The notes: generated from the letters alone by a model not told the origin. A DNA stretch of 64,000 nucleotides from Microcyclospora pomicola (GCA_002786065.1 NHNY01000031.1:63510-127509); one strand, 5' to 3'. Positions 51,937 to 63,521 are shown, counted from the stretch's first letter. Numbers and translations: made by a program.

Positions 51937-53896
51937 CTAAATGTCTTTCCGTGCGGCTTTGCTGTGGTTCTTGCGCAAGGTCTCGCCATACTTGTATAGC
52001 ACGAAGGGAATGGGAATGAAGGCAACGCTGATGAAGGCGAGAGTGCTACTTGCCCACGCCGTGCCGAGGTTAGTGTACATGGCCTATAGGGGTTAAAGTC
52101 AGTATGCAGAATGGGCAGACCTGGAGATAGGAACAAAACATACGTTGGCAAAGAGCGGGAATCCAGCACCGAAAGAACTTCTCATAAGATCATTACCAGC
52201 AAGCACAGAGGCAGCGTCTGTGGAGGGTTTGTCAGTATCGAGTGTGATCGGAGGACGTAGAGGTGCTTACATTCAGGGTATGCGTCAGGAAGATAGTTGA
52301 GAATGCTGTTGAAGAGCAAGAATGCACCGATGGAGAAGAAGCTCGATCCAATGATAGGCACAATCCAGTGAACGTCCGGACGACTGGCCCATCCAAACCA
52401 GAACAAGCAGATGGGAATGCAGAAAGCGCCAACGAAGCATGGAACCAATCGCTCTTCGGGTCGTATGTTACCGTTCTCATCGAATTTAGGCTCGAGGTAG
52501 TGGTGTAGATAGTAGAAGTACGGAGGAATGACAACGAAGGCACCGATCAGGATTCCCAAGAACGACAAGCCTTCGAGGCCGAGAGAGAATCCATACGTAC
52601 CAACGAAGACGATGGCGAAACTCTCGAACCAGACGTATAGCAGACCGTAGATCAGAGCGATGTAGAGATTGAGGAGAAAGACCATAGGCTCCGTAAAGTT
52701 GAGGGTGAAAGGTCGGACCAGCGACATCAGAACGATATCCTTTCCAGTCATGCTCTCTCCTACGATTTCAGACTCGGCCTTGATCTTGTCGTCTCCGGTG
52801 ATCTTACGTAGACGGCGTGCACGTCTGAAGAGGATATTGTTGGCGGAACTTTCCGGAAAGCAGAAGAAGATGAAGATCAGACAGAATGCGGAGAGCCACA
52901 TCAACTCCCAGATGGCCCACGTCCAAGGGGCGGTGAAGCCACCAGTAATGGGTCCTGACATGACAGCAAATCCTCCCACAAGCGGACCAAGGGTTGGTCC
53001 ACAGATAGCGGCAACACCCCAGATGGACATTGCATAAGCACGCTTCTTCGGAGACCAGATGTCTCCAAGACTGGCGCCTCCAGTAGCAAGCACGGGCGAG
53101 CCGAAGAATCCGGTCAAGAATCGGAAGGCAAGAAGCATTCCAAAGTTCTCTGCTCGTGCAACTGCAGGTTGTAGTCCAACAAAGACGATGAGAGTGCCGA
53201 TGTAGATCGGATTGCGGCCAATTTGAGGGATTTCCGACATCGGACTCCAGAGCATTGGCCCGAGGCCATAACCGGCGACAAAAAGACACAGTCCGAGGGT
53301 TGCAGCGACTTGAGAAACACCAAAGGTCTCCTCGACGCTGACTGTTCCCGCAGAATAGATGGCAGAGCCGATGTAGACGGAAGTGGTCAACAGGCAGATC
53401 TGAAACGTGACGAAGCATTTCTTGCCCAAGCTCCAGTTTTGCGGGTTCTGTGCTGCGAAAGTTAGTCTTCGCAATGCAGCTGGGAGGAGTGCTAGAAAGA
53501 CTTATCTGGATCGTGAGGGCCATACCAGCTCACGACGTGAGCGTCGCGACCTTTCTCTGGGTCTACTGTCTGGCCACTGATAGCGTTGACCTGTGCGTTG
53601 CCATCCACCTCAGTCTTCGAAGATGCATCCGATCCAGGCGACTGTCGATTCGCGCCTGAGTCGAGGACAGGCTGCAGATTTTCATCCGTCTCTGTGGGCT
53701 TTTCGAGCTGGCTCAGATCCTCAGCATCCTCCGGCTTCTCCATCTGCCCATGACGGGCAAGATAACCGGATTTTGGAGCATCGATGTAGCGTGTCCAGAT
53801 CTTTGGATCTTTCTCCTCCTCAAACTTGAACACGCGGCGGCCTGTTACAAACCGGCAGACATGCCCAAAGGCTGTGTCTCGAAAAAGCTCCGCCAT
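51937..53896 (-). CDS. MFS transporter, DHA1 drug/polyamine antiporter type
   Basis: Four exons (53896-53506, 53449-52271, 52217-52144, 52083-51937) give 596 residues. A hydrophilic N-terminus of about 140 residues ends in VSWYGPHDPENPQNWS, the standard entry to helix 1. About twelve membrane helices follow. Motifs include GYGLGPMLWSPMSEIPQIGRNP (the DHA1 signature in loop 2-3) and RFLTGFFGSPVLATGGASLGD, then WGVAAICGPTLGPLVGGF. The C-terminus retains SVLAGNDLMRSSFGAGFPLFA from helix 11. Members export drugs, toxins or polyamines by proton antiport at the plasma membrane (Tpo1/Flu1 relatives). Introns 2 and 3 are canonical (52218-52270, 52084-52143). Intron 1 (53450-53505) is not: it starts ATAAGT and best ends CAC. 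If only GT-AG is allowed, a donor GTGAGC upstream would delete the SWYGPHDPE segment. The substrate cannot be told from sequence. Confidence 0.88.
53450..53505 (-). other. AT-AC type intron (ATAAGT...CAC) in the MFS gene
   Basis: On the reverse strand the first exon ends CACGATCCAG and the intron begins ATAAGT. An ACTAAC branch lies near the 3' end and the intron ends TTTCGCAGCAC. The downstream exon starts AGAACCCGC. Removal gives a Gly/Glu codon split as G|AG, producing DPENPQNW, the family consensus. No GT is available at this junction. The first AG after the branch (CGCAG) would instead give DPAQNPQNW. Splicing there would be AT-AG, which is rarer still. Whether U2- or U12-type is unsettled; ATAAGT fits the U2-type AT-AC class. 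Confidence 0.65.
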
Positions 53897-55282
53897 TTGA
53901 TCAAAGCAATCTTTGCGCGCAAACGAGAGATCTGCAATATGAGATGGCCCAGATCTCGATGCAGTCCGATCTTATATTGAGCATACAAACAGCGACCGTC
54001 ACGGGGGTTGGAAGTCTTCAAATGACATATCTCCCGCGACACTCCGGGGGCATCATCACCAAAGGTACAAAGACATCGTCATGGATCGTGGTGCGTATAT
54101 TTGACGTTGAGTCTAACAAACTTAGAGCATCGAACGGACGCCAGGATTGGGCAGATCGTCGACCAGATGGCGATCTTGACTCGCTTCCGCGGGCGGCAGC
54201 AGCCGTCGAGCAAAGTGCTTTGGACATCCGTCCCGTTCACAGCACGACAACACGTACATGAATAGTTTTCCATCCTCTTGGCAGATGGACGCCACTGACA
54301 AGACTGATGCATCGACCACGAACGACAGGACGAGCGCGACGAGAGAAGACTGGATGACGACATGATATGGGTCGCATATGAATCTTCATCTCATCATAAC
54401 GCTTGGCGTCGGTCCTATCAAACTCTCCCATTGCCAAATCGGCAATTCGGGAAATTCGCAAAGGCCGGGCGGCTCACGGTTTTAACCACCGTTCAACTGC
54501 TCAGCAGAGCACGGTATGTTAAGTTTGTCATCGAAAGCTTCTGGATTCAAGACATCTTCTGGCACCCTCGGCAGCAACTCTTGTGGCTCGGCAGATCTCA
54601 TCAACAAGATACCCTTGATGAAGATTGATCAGAAATGTGACAGTTCGCCACTGCTGACAGTGCGGGAATGGTCTACCAACACTTGTCGCGCCCGACCAGG
54701 AAATATTTGCATGGTTGCGTCAATGAATCCGTCGGCACACTGGTAAGAACCTACGGTCTGTTCAGGATCATGACAGATTCGCGCCTGCGACGACTGAAAC
54801 CTTCACAAGGATAAATATTTGCAAAGCCTGCCGCGCCCAAGGCACAGGTTGGAAGGAAGCTTGACCGCACTGCTGACTGCCAGGTACCCGGGCTCACCCG
54901 TCCAAGGTTACGAGCCACTCAATTCTCGACCTCTTTCCTGATCGTGCTCGCTCTTGTCCAATGCGCATTCTCATCTCGTTGGCGCGATCAAGCGTCCATT
55001 CGCTTGTTTTGCCTATGCAGTGTTGACCTGCGTGGCACTACACGTTCTTGTCGATGCCGAAATGGACGCACCATGGTTGGATCGCTTACTTGCCTTCCGC
55101 TCCTTTCTTACGCTTACGCCCAACCGTTTCCTCGTTCCGCGAAACGTTTTCGTCGCCATTGGCACAGTCCTATCATCTCTGATGTTTCGGATGCTCATGA
55201 TCATGTGTACAAGTCCTCCTAGCGATATGCACCTCCAGTGACTTGTCCGATATCCTTCGATTCTTGCCCATGTCAACGACTG
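53897..55282. other. divergent intergenic region MFS / F-box gene, 1.4 kb
   Basis: Overlapping short frames occur on both strands at 53944-54461 and again at 54944-55241. None has recognised content or splice-linked continuity. The region presumably holds both promoters. Confidence 0.5.
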
Positions 55283-56815
55283 ATGACTATGTCTTGTGCA
55301 TTACGATCCGTAAGGTTGGGAGATGATGTCTCGCAAGAGGATTCACGGCTTCCGCTTGAGCTCCAGCAACACATCTACTCCTATCTAGATACAAAGGCAT
55401 TCCATGCCGCCCGGAACGTCTGCAGATGGTGGAGGTATGCTAGTCTCGATGCTGTCACATTATGCAGGCAGCTTAAGAAGTTGCCCATTTGTCCGACCGT
55501 CGAAGTCACACAGATGAAGTCCTCGCACTTGGACCTATTGTTCAGTGAGGCGGCATATACCTTGATGCTGAGCGTGAACATCTCCCGGCTCTCCGAACTT
55601 CCTACCGCGCAGAGTCTCCATTCGTCGTTAGGCTTCTCAGGGTCACCAGGCATAGTATCAACAGCAGATGGTAGACGGGCTGTGACGGCGCGAAACAGAA
55701 AGATAACACTCTACGACACAGCTGGGAAGCTGCCAGTAGTACTCAGCGAACGTCCGATCAATGATATGCGAACGAGCGTGAATGGTCATTCATCGGGGGG
55801 ACCAGCGCATGCTTTATCCCATGAGATTGCAATTTCTTCTGACGGCAATTTGCTGGCCGTAGCACGCGAACAAGCCATTCAAATTTACGACCTGAGCGCA
55901 GGATCCGACACCGGTATTGCATGCGAGTACTTCTTCAATGCGGCCGGCTACCACATCTGTGGTCTGGATTTCGAACTATACAACCATGTTTTACGTGTAT
56001 GCTTTAGTGGACGAGGAAACGTTGTGTATCTCGGCACTCCGCCTGAAACAATCAGCACACCTGCGAGCATCGATCACTGGAAGAGCGAAGGCGGTCTCGT
56101 GCATATGTTCCTGGACGGCTTCTTTCTCGTGCCAAAGCCGTCTGCAGATTTGCCGGAGCAAGCTACAGCAGTCGCGGGGCTGCAACTTCTCAGGCCGTAC
56201 CACGGTGGCTTTCTCTTCGCCGCGCAACATCATGGAGGTGGCGAAAGTAGTCATTACGTGCTCGGACACTTGAGTTACTCATGTATGCCCGATGGACGCG
56301 TCGCTGCCATCGACCCCGGGAGCCTCACAGTGCTTGTTCGTCTCGAGAGCTTTCTCAGTGCTTGGAGCTACACGCTCAACGCCGTGTCGGAAGGCAGTTT
56401 AGGTCTGTATGAGAACATGCCCAGCGTTCATAAGCATCATCCGTCCTTCGCGCTCAGCCCGGATGGCAGATATCTGGTTCTTGCCGAGCAGGACAAGAAG
56501 ACAGTACGCCACATGGCATACACTCAAATCTTCCTGTATCGTTTGCCTAGCAGCACATTGCTACCCGTTGTATCTCTGGAGCATCACTTCAAGGACAGCA
56601 TGATCCGCACGCCTGAGGTCAGCACCGAGCTCCAGATGTGCAAAGCATCATTGAGACAGCGAGTTGCTCGAATCCCGATCTGTTTGACCACTCTTCCGGG
56701 TAAGATCACCAATCTCCGGTTCGAACCCGTTGCCGGAGAAGATCGAGAGACGGTGAGACTGGAAGCTTCTACCACAGAGATCACCCGACAGTGGATAGTT
56801 GAGGACATTGTCTGA
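55283..56815 (+). CDS. F-box protein with beta-propeller-like C-terminus
   Basis: The single-exon protein has 510 residues from the ATG at 55283; the frame is open 15 codons upstream only through a GTG. The F-box is clear at about residues 22-60: LPLELQQHIYSYLDTKAFHAARNVCRWWR. The rest has repeated short strand patterns resembling WD or propeller blades, such as VSTADGRRAVTARNRKITLYDTAG, then EIAISSDGNLLAVAREQAIQIYDLS and FALSPDGRYLVLAEQDKK. Such proteins bind Skp1 in an SCF ubiquitin ligase and present substrates via the propeller. The substrate is unknown and the propeller is degenerate, so the blade count is not given. It is the second F-box-type gene of the window, but unrelated in sequence to the one at 17.6-19.2 kb. 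Confidence 0.85.
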   Translation: MTMSCALRSVRLGDDVSQEDSRLPLELQQHIYSYLDTKAFHAARNVCRWWRYASLDAVTLCRQLKKLPICPTVEVTQMKSSHLDLLFSEAAYTLMLSVNISRLSELPTAQSLHSSLGFSGSPGIVSTADGRRAVTARNRKITLYDTAGKLPVVLSERPINDMRTSVNGHSSGGPAHALSHEIAISSDGNLLAVAREQAIQIYDLSAGSDTGIACEYFFNAAGYHICGLDFELYNHVLRVCFSGRGNVVYLGTPPETISTPASIDHWKSEGGLVHMFLDGFFLVPKPSADLPEQATAVAGLQLLRPYHGGFLFAAQHHGGGESSHYVLGHLSYSCMPDGRVAAIDPGSLTVLVRLESFLSAWSYTLNAVSEGSLGLYENMPSVHKHHPSFALSPDGRYLVLAEQDKKTVRHMAYTQIFLYRLPSSTLLPVVSLEHHFKDSMIRTPEVSTELQMCKASLRQRVARIPICLTTLPGKITNLRFEPVAGEDRETVRLEASTTEITRQWIVEDIV

Positions 56816-59099
56816 GACGGCGGTACGATACAGTCTACGAAGATGACAAGTCTGACAACCTCCAATTGCTCTTGGTTCCGTCCACTTTTGGCATCGCAGA
56901 ACGCATCAAGGACCAGTCAAGGATCTTTCTACCTCTTGACAGCGGTGATGCACCACACCGCCATACTGCGGCCGTGTGCCCAGGCACGTGAACTATGGAT
57001 AGTTCCAAAGTGGATTTACACAGCACTTTGTCCCGGGTCATGCTTGTCCCAGGGGTTCGCAAGTACGTCTGACCAGAGCACTTGGCGAATTCGTATGTGT
57101 CAACGAGGTCTATGGGGCTTATACCAGTCGAGAATCCTGTTCTCCGAATAGCAGTCTCGTATTGCCACATGTCGCTATCGCCAATGTTCTTGTCGACTAG
57201 TGTGTGAGCTGCAGCTCAGGGATAGCTGTACATCAGCTCCACAGAGCATGTGCAGTAAGCTGTCGCCACAAACGAAAGCCTGGATGATCGATGACTACGT
57301 AAGTCAGGTGTGGCGGTGCTTAATCGTTCGTTTGACCGCTTCTTGGTCATATTGGCAGATTCGTCACGTCCAGAGCTCGATTCTTGGCTCTAAATGTCAA
57401 GGTTGCAGGATGATCTGTCACTGGTGGACCTTTGTTTCTCGAAATCGTGTAGCCAAGCTGTGCATCGACGTCGACGAGAAGTCAAGCTGCAGACGGAGAC
57501 AGCCTGAACCGAATGTCTTTTGCGGTCTTCTTCGGTGCTCAAGCATACTCAGGCTTTACTTCTGCTTGACCTCGCTCAAAGATGCATCTTGAAGTGTATT
57601 GACGGACCTAAACATCGACCTGAGCCCGACATGCAATTGTGACACGCACAACACGCACTTCCGGATGATTGCGGCTAATTGGGCATACTGCACCGGCCCA
57701 CGAATCAGCTGCGAGACGGCACTGAGGAGAGGGCGGTGCACGCCAGGTGTTTGGACAACTTTCATGGAAATAATGATAGGGTGCACCGACCGCCACGTTC
57801 ATTGGCAGTGGCGTCGGGGAGCCCTACTTGGGACGTTGGCGGTCTGATTTGCATCCTGTGCTCGCAGCTGACGAGTACGCTGCAGCCAGCTCACTCCCGA
57901 TCCTGGTATCACCATTTACGATGCCCAACGCGAGTGTTCCAGGTACGAATTCACCGTGCATGTGTCAGTCGTATGATTGAATGACCCCGTACAGTATACA
58001 AGGCCGACGTTTCAGAAGAGGTGTTTATAATAAAGCGCACAAGCGTAGCGCTACCGGGTAGATGCATTAGTGCCGGCAAAAGCCCTTATGCTTCTTTTCG
58101 AGCGCATGCGAGGCCACGGTAGTGATTGTAGACATCAGCTGTCGATGTGAGTATGTGGAAGTCATTAGCAGATGCTATGAAGTCTCCAGCGTGGTGAGCT
58201 CGTAGCACATTCACTTGATGTCTCATTCGATGTTTGACTGTCATTTGGCCACTATCGCTGCCCTCACGGCTCGCGAAACGTCGGATAGCCAGGATCTCTC
58301 AGCACTAGAGGGGGCTGTGCAGACCGTGTCTTGGCGCGTGGATAGCATCTTCGTGGTCCTGCGTTTTGGAATAATGCTGATGCTGGTGCCCTTTCGTTAG
58401 TCGGTCCTCCGTATATGGGCTCCACCACACACTTTCTCGCCTCTCTGTGTCTGTTTAACGTTGAATTCTGTTGTCGACCCACCTGTCCGCCAATCGGCTT
58501 TTCATCGTCGAGGTCTTTGTTGTTCCTGACCGCTGCGCACTTGCCTCCTCAATCGCGGAGGATCACCGGGCGATCAACATCTGCTCAGCTCCCGTCATCG
58601 ACCCGCCAAACCTGAGAAGCATCGCCAATACTTACTGCCTAAGGTGAGCACCTCCGCCCGCTTTATAGCCAAGGGCTCAGCGTCGCCCCGTCCAAGAGCA
58701 TAGCCCGCATCGAGTACCAGCCGCGTGTCTGGTGGCTGGCGCTTGGGCGAGCCTGCTTTCCGCCCTTCCACACCAAGGCCACCTCCACTCGAGATTCACC
58801 TGACCTAGCCGCTGACCATAGTTTGCCTTCCAGATCAGGCGGTGCTGATAGCAATCATCATCACGCTTGGAAGTCTGCAAGGCAGCGCGGCGACCACACT
58901 GGTTGATACTGAGACTCTTGGCCTTCCTGGTCATTAAGTGCTGCGCCCGTCTGGATTCCATCTGGACTTCCAGGATGTTACTCTGCATTCGCCTTGCACT
59001 GCATGATTAAGAGTCTAGCTCTGCCCATATTTGACAACCCATTTCCTCATCAGTGCTTTGCCGGGATTCTAACAAGGCTGATTTAAGGCCTGCAGCAAG
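56816..59099. other. gene-poor stretch and PMC1-type upstream region, 2.3 kb
   Basis: No gene is supported. A donor AAG/GTGAGC with intron start at 58644 and an acceptor CTGCAG ending at 59095, with TAAC upstream, would make a 452-base leader intron ending five bases before the ATPase ATG. Short frames elsewhere (for example 57200-57592 and 58677-58988) have no recognised content. Confidence 0.45.
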
Positions 59100-62000
59100 A
59101 TGGCAGAGGAACAGCCAGCTTCGCCCACAGCAGGTGGGGCTGTGTCCCCATCGCCTTCACCTGGCGCTGGGAGGCGACCTCGAGCACCGACCATCACTAT
59201 CGACACTTCTGCTGTTGGACGGCCATCAGACTCTGACCTGGCTGAACACCAAGTGCATGAAATGCAACCTCTATCGGACGATGGAACGTCTATCTACGGC
59301 GATAGATCCCCAAAGACGCGAGGGGCATCGCACTCATATTCCGGATCTGTTGAGCGAAGAGCAACAAGTTTCGAGAGCCGGGATTCACGGCCGACTAGTC
59401 CTCACAATGTATCCTCGCCAACGCATTGGCGGCAACATCAAAATCTTCTCGCAGTACCAATGCAACGGAGCCGTGGCCAAAGCTTCGACACCGAAGCATC
59501 TGGCGACTCTGCATCCACTTCTGATTTTACAGCCGTGGGCACGAACTCGCCCGAAATGAGTTCAAAGGCATTTGAGGACGATTCCAAAAGGCTTGGAGCC
59601 GGCGATCATCCCGTAATACCCGACGCCGAAGCTCTGCAACCTGATAGAGGGACGGAAGAAGATTTCCATCGCGAGAACAATCCTTTTGCTTTCGCCCCCG
59701 GCCACATGACGAAACTACTCAATCCTAAAAGTTTGGGCGCCTTTCACGCAATGGGAGGTCTCAACGGTATCGAGAAAGGCTTACGGACCGATCGTAATGC
59801 CGGGTTGAGTATGGATGAGGAGAGTCTGCACGGCTCTGTCTCATTCAAAGAGGCTACAGCGAGCCCATCTTCAGAGGTCACGGCGGTCGAAGCGCCGACC
59901 ATGGCAGGGACGGCTGTCACAACCGCATCCGGCACCTTCACTGACCGGAAACGAGTGTTCAATGACAACATACTCCCCACCAAGAAAACAAAGACCATTT
60001 TCGAGCTGATGTGGCTGGCCTACAACGACAAGGTGCTCATCCTACTCACCGTCTGCGCAGTCATTGCTCTGGCGCTTGGTCTGTACCAGCAATTCGGTCC
60101 CGACCATGTTCCCGAATGGATTGAAGGTGTTGCCATCATCGTCGCTATTGTTGTCGTGGTTCTCGTTGGTGCAGTGAACGACTGGCAGAAAGAGAAACAG
60201 TTCGCAAAGCTGAACAAGAAGAAGGAAACGCGTGATGTGAAAGTCATCCGGTCTGGGAAAACGCAGGAGATCAGTATTCATGATCTGCTCGTCGGAGACG
60301 TCCTACTCGTGGAAGCTGGCGATATTCTACCTGTAGATGGACTCTACATTGCCGGCCACGGCCTGAAGTGTGATGAGTCGTCTGCCACTGGAGAATCAGA
60401 CATCATGAAAAAGACTGGTGCGGACGAAGTCTATCGTGCTATGGAGGCGGGCGAGAACCTGAAGAAGATGGACCCTTTCTTGATCTCGGGTGGCAAAGTC
60501 ACGGAAGGCGTCGGCCGCATGCTCGTGACAGCTGTCGGCATTCATTCATCCTACGGAAAGACTATGCTATCGCTGCAGGAGTCTACCGATGCAACACCGC
60601 TGCAAAGTAAACTCAATGGATTGGCCGAGTACATTGCGAAGATCGGTAGTGCCGCCGCGCTCTTACTCTTCGTTGTCCTGTTCATCAAATTCCTGGCTGG
60701 ACTACCGAACAGCGACCTGAATGCAGATCGCAAAGGCCAGCAGTTCCTGAAGATCCTCATTACTGCTGTAACCATCGTTGTGGTTGCCGTACCGGAGGGT
60801 CTGCCGCTTGCTGTCACCCTTGCTCTTGCCTATGCTACCAAACGCATGTTGAAAGATAATAATTTGGTCCGCGTGCTTCGCTCATGCGAAACCATGGGAA
60901 ATGCAACCACGGTCTGCTCTGACAAGACGGGCACGTTGACGCAGAACGTCATGACCGTCGTAGCTGGAACTTTAGGTACATCGAACAGATTCAGCAGCAG
61001 ACCTGCAAGCACCGACAACCATAGCGAAACCGGGATTCAAGGTCCTCGAGACGATATTGACAGTGTGCCCATCCCAGAGTTTGTCAAGGCACTAGCCCCG
61101 TCGGTGAAGACCATGTGGAAAGATAGTATCGCCATCAACTCCACAGCTTTCGAAAGCGACGAAGATGGTAAGAAGGTCTTCATCGGGTCCAAAACGGAAA
61201 CAGCTCTGTTGGATTTGGCAAGCAACTACCTTGGCATGGATAGCATCTCCATCGAACGCGAAAGTGCCAACATCACCCAGATGATCCCCTTTGACTCTGG
61301 ACGAAAGTGTATGGCGATGGTCATCAAGATGAAGGAGAAGAACGCATACCGATTGGTCGTGAAAGGTGCCAGCGAGATCATGCTCAAGCACTGCAGCCGC
61401 ATCATCAGTGATCCCACTCAAGGAGACGAATCGACATCCATGACTACTGCTAACCAAAACACGATAAGCGCACTGATCGATGCGTATGCTAGTAGATCGC
61501 TACGAACCATTGCCTTTATCTACCGGGATTTCGAGACCGAGTCTTGGCCTCCACGGAATGTACGACGTCAAGAAGATGACAAGACTCAAGCAGTCTTCGA
61601 CGACATCTGTAAGACGATGACGTTTCTCGGTCTGGTCGGTATTCAAGATCCTCTTCGACCTGGTGTGCCCGAAGCCGTCAAGGACTGCATCAAGGCTGGT
61701 GTGTTCCCTCGCATGGTAACGGGTGACAACATCTTGACCGCAAAAGCAATTGCGACCGAGTGCGGCATCTACACGAATGGTGGTCTTGCAATGGAGGGCC
61801 CCGACTTTCGCAAATTGTCCGCTCCCGAGCAGCGGAATATTCTCCCAAAGCTACAGGTATTGGCACGATCTTCGCCTGACGATAAGAAGACCCTCGTCAA
61901 ACGCCTGAAGGAGATGGGAGAGACAGTAGCGGTCACGGGCGACGGAACCAACGACGCGCCAGCTCTCAAAGCAGCCGACGTCGGATTCTCCATGAACATT

Positions 62001-63284
62001 GCCGGTACCGAAGTGGCAAAGGAGGCGTCGGACATCATTCTGATGGACGACAACTTCAGCTCAATCGTGCTAGCACTCATGTGGGGCCGTGCGGTCAACG
62101 ACGCTGTCAAGAAGTTCCTGCAATTCCAGATCACCGTCAACATCACCGCCGTCCTGCTTGCATTCATCTCTGCAGTCTCAAGCAGCGATGAGACATCCGT
62201 CTTGTCGGCTGTGCAACTGCTTTGGGTGAACCTGATCATGGACACAATGGCTGCTCTCGCTCTTGCCACCGACCCTCCAACACGCAAGATTCTCGACCGC
62301 AAACCTGATTCGAAATCTGCACCCTTGTTCTCGGTCACGATGTGGAAGATGATCATCGGTCAAGCGATCTATCAGCTGGTCGTCACGCTTGTTCTGTACT
62401 TTGCTGGATGGCACATTCTCAACTACGACAGATCTCTCATCGAGTACAAGGAGCTTCACCAGAGACAACTGGCCACCCTTGTTTTCAACACGTTCGTCTG
62501 GATGCAGATCTTCAATGCGCTGAACAACCGTCGGCTGGACAATCGGTTCAATGTATTCGAGGGCCTGTTCCGGAACTGGTTCTTCATCGGCATCTTCCTG
62601 GTCATGATGGGTGGACAAACACTCATCGTCTTCGTTGGCGGATGGAATGCATTCCAAGCTGAGCGCCAAACTGGTGTTCAATGGGCAATCGCACTCGTCC
62701 TTGGAGCACTGTCACTTCCGATTGGCGTGGTCATTCGTCTTATACCAGACGAATTGGTCGTAAAAATCATCCCACAACCTGTCCGAAACTGGGCCTCGAA
62801 ACAAGGCGACAAGGTTGTCATCACAGACGAGGAGAACCCTTTCGAGTTCAACCAAGCACTCTACGACATCAAGCAGGAGCTCGGCTTCATTAAGAAGTAC
62901 AAGGGCGGTCGTCTCAACGGCCTCAAGTTCGCCGTGCAACATCCCAAGGAGGCCTTCATGGCGAGTCGCAGCCCAAGCCGCGGTCGTGCCAGCTCCAGTC
63001 TGCCCCGTACGCCCACCAACGAGCCATCCATCTCCGACGACCACTCGCACTCGCAGCGAAGCGACCAACCTCCCGCCTCGCCTGCCCCCTCTTCCCGCCA
63101 CAGCCGCGGCCGCTCACGCGGCAACTCGACCCTCGCCTCCATCGCCATGGCCGGCGTCATCGGCGGCTCAGTCGCCGGCGGCTGGAGTCCGATCGACCCC
63201 CGCCAGGACGGCGAAAGCCTGCGTTTCAGCCGCGACCGATCGAAGAGCGATCTCTCGCGCGAGGTCCGACGGGAAGAACCTTGA
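59100..63284 (+). CDS. PMC1: P-type calcium-transporting ATPase, Pmc1/PMCA class
   Basis: The single-exon protein has 1394 residues. A Ser/Pro-rich N-terminal extension of about 285 residues precedes the pump. Two N-terminal helices include VLILLTVCAVIALALGLY and VAIIVAIVVVVLVGAVND. The actuator domain holds CDESSATGESD. The calcium-binding helix 4 motif VVAVPEGLPLAV is near 566. The phosphorylation site is CSDKTGTLT with Asp608, and the hinge TGDGTNDAPALK is near 946. Six C-terminal helices follow, ending in a basic Ser/Arg-rich tail. The helix-4 PEGLP motif and NDWQKEKQF are PMCA/Pmc1 features. Such pumps sequester cytosolic calcium into the vacuole or export it. The C-terminal tail is probably regulatory. 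The gene is full length, with an ATG at 59100 immediately after a candidate leader-intron acceptor. Confidence 0.95.
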   Translation: MAEEQPASPTAGGAVSPSPSPGAGRRPRAPTITIDTSAVGRPSDSDLAEHQVHEMQPLSDDGTSIYGDRSPKTRGASHSYSGSVERRATSFESRDSRPTSPHNVSSPTHWRQHQNLLAVPMQRSRGQSFDTEASGDSASTSDFTAVGTNSPEMSSKAFEDDSKRLGAGDHPVIPDAEALQPDRGTEEDFHRENNPFAFAPGHMTKLLNPKSLGAFHAMGGLNGIEKGLRTDRNAGLSMDEESLHGSVSFKEATASPSSEVTAVEAPTMAGTAVTTASGTFTDRKRVFNDNILPTKKTKTIFELMWLAYNDKVLILLTVCAVIALALGLYQQFGPDHVPEWIEGVAIIVAIVVVVLVGAVNDWQKEKQFAKLNKKKETRDVKVIRSGKTQEISIHDLLVGDVLLVEAGDILPVDGLYIAGHGLKCDESSATGESDIMKKTGADEVYRAMEAGENLKKMDPFLISGGKVTEGVGRMLVTAVGIHSSYGKTMLSLQESTDATPLQSKLNGLAEYIAKIGSAAALLLFVVLFIKFLAGLPNSDLNADRKGQQFLKILITAVTIVVVAVPEGLPLAVTLALAYATKRMLKDNNLVRVLRSCETMGNATTVCSDKTGTLTQNVMTVVAGTLGTSNRFSSRPASTDNHSETGIQGPRDDIDSVPIPEFVKALAPSVKTMWKDSIAINSTAFESDEDGKKVFIGSKTETALLDLASNYLGMDSISIERESANITQMIPFDSGRKCMAMVIKMKEKNAYRLVVKGASEIMLKHCSRIISDPTQGDESTSMTTANQNTISALIDAYASRSLRTIAFIYRDFETESWPPRNVRRQEDDKTQAVFDDICKTMTFLGLVGIQDPLRPGVPEAVKDCIKAGVFPRMVTGDNILTAKAIATECGIYTNGGLAMEGPDFRKLSAPEQRNILPKLQVLARSSPDDKKTLVKRLKEMGETVAVTGDGTNDAPALKAADVGFSMNIAGTEVAKEASDIILMDDNFSSIVLALMWGRAVNDAVKKFLQFQITVNITAVLLAFISAVSSSDETSVLSAVQLLWVNLIMDTMAALALATDPPTRKILDRKPDSKSAPLFSVTMWKMIIGQAIYQLVVTLVLYFAGWHILNYDRSLIEYKELHQRQLATLVFNTFVWMQIFNALNNRRLDNRFNVFEGLFRNWFFIGIFLVMMGGQTLIVFVGGWNAFQAERQTGVQWAIALVLGALSLPIGVVIRLIPDELVVKIIPQPVRNWASKQGDKVVITDEENPFEFNQALYDIKQELGFIKKYKGGRLNGLKFAVQHPKEAFMASRSPSRGRASSSLPRTPTNEPSISDDHSHSQRSDQPPASPAPSSRHSRGRSRGNSTLASIAMAGVIGGSVAGGWSPIDPRQDGESLRFSRDRSKSDLSREVRREEP

Positions 63285-63521
63285 AGCGTGGCGCGATGCA
63301 TTACTACCCCTGCAACCCTCCTTTTGTGTTCTTTTCCCACTCCTGTTTTTTTGCATTAGCGTCGGCGGTTCGGTCGCTCTGAAGCGTTGTATAGATACTC
63401 CACCCCTTTCTTCTTCCGTGAGAAGATTAGCTTTCGTGGAAAGGATAGAAAGAAGTCCCGGTTGTACCGTTGATAGGTCTATAGTAGAAGGCTGTGTATA
63501 GCGGATGAGAAAGAAAAAGTT

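Noticed and set aside
56719-56729. GGTTCGAACCC resembling a tRNA B box
   Set aside because: It sits inside the F-box protein coding sequence, with no A box at a proper distance and no cloverleaf arms.
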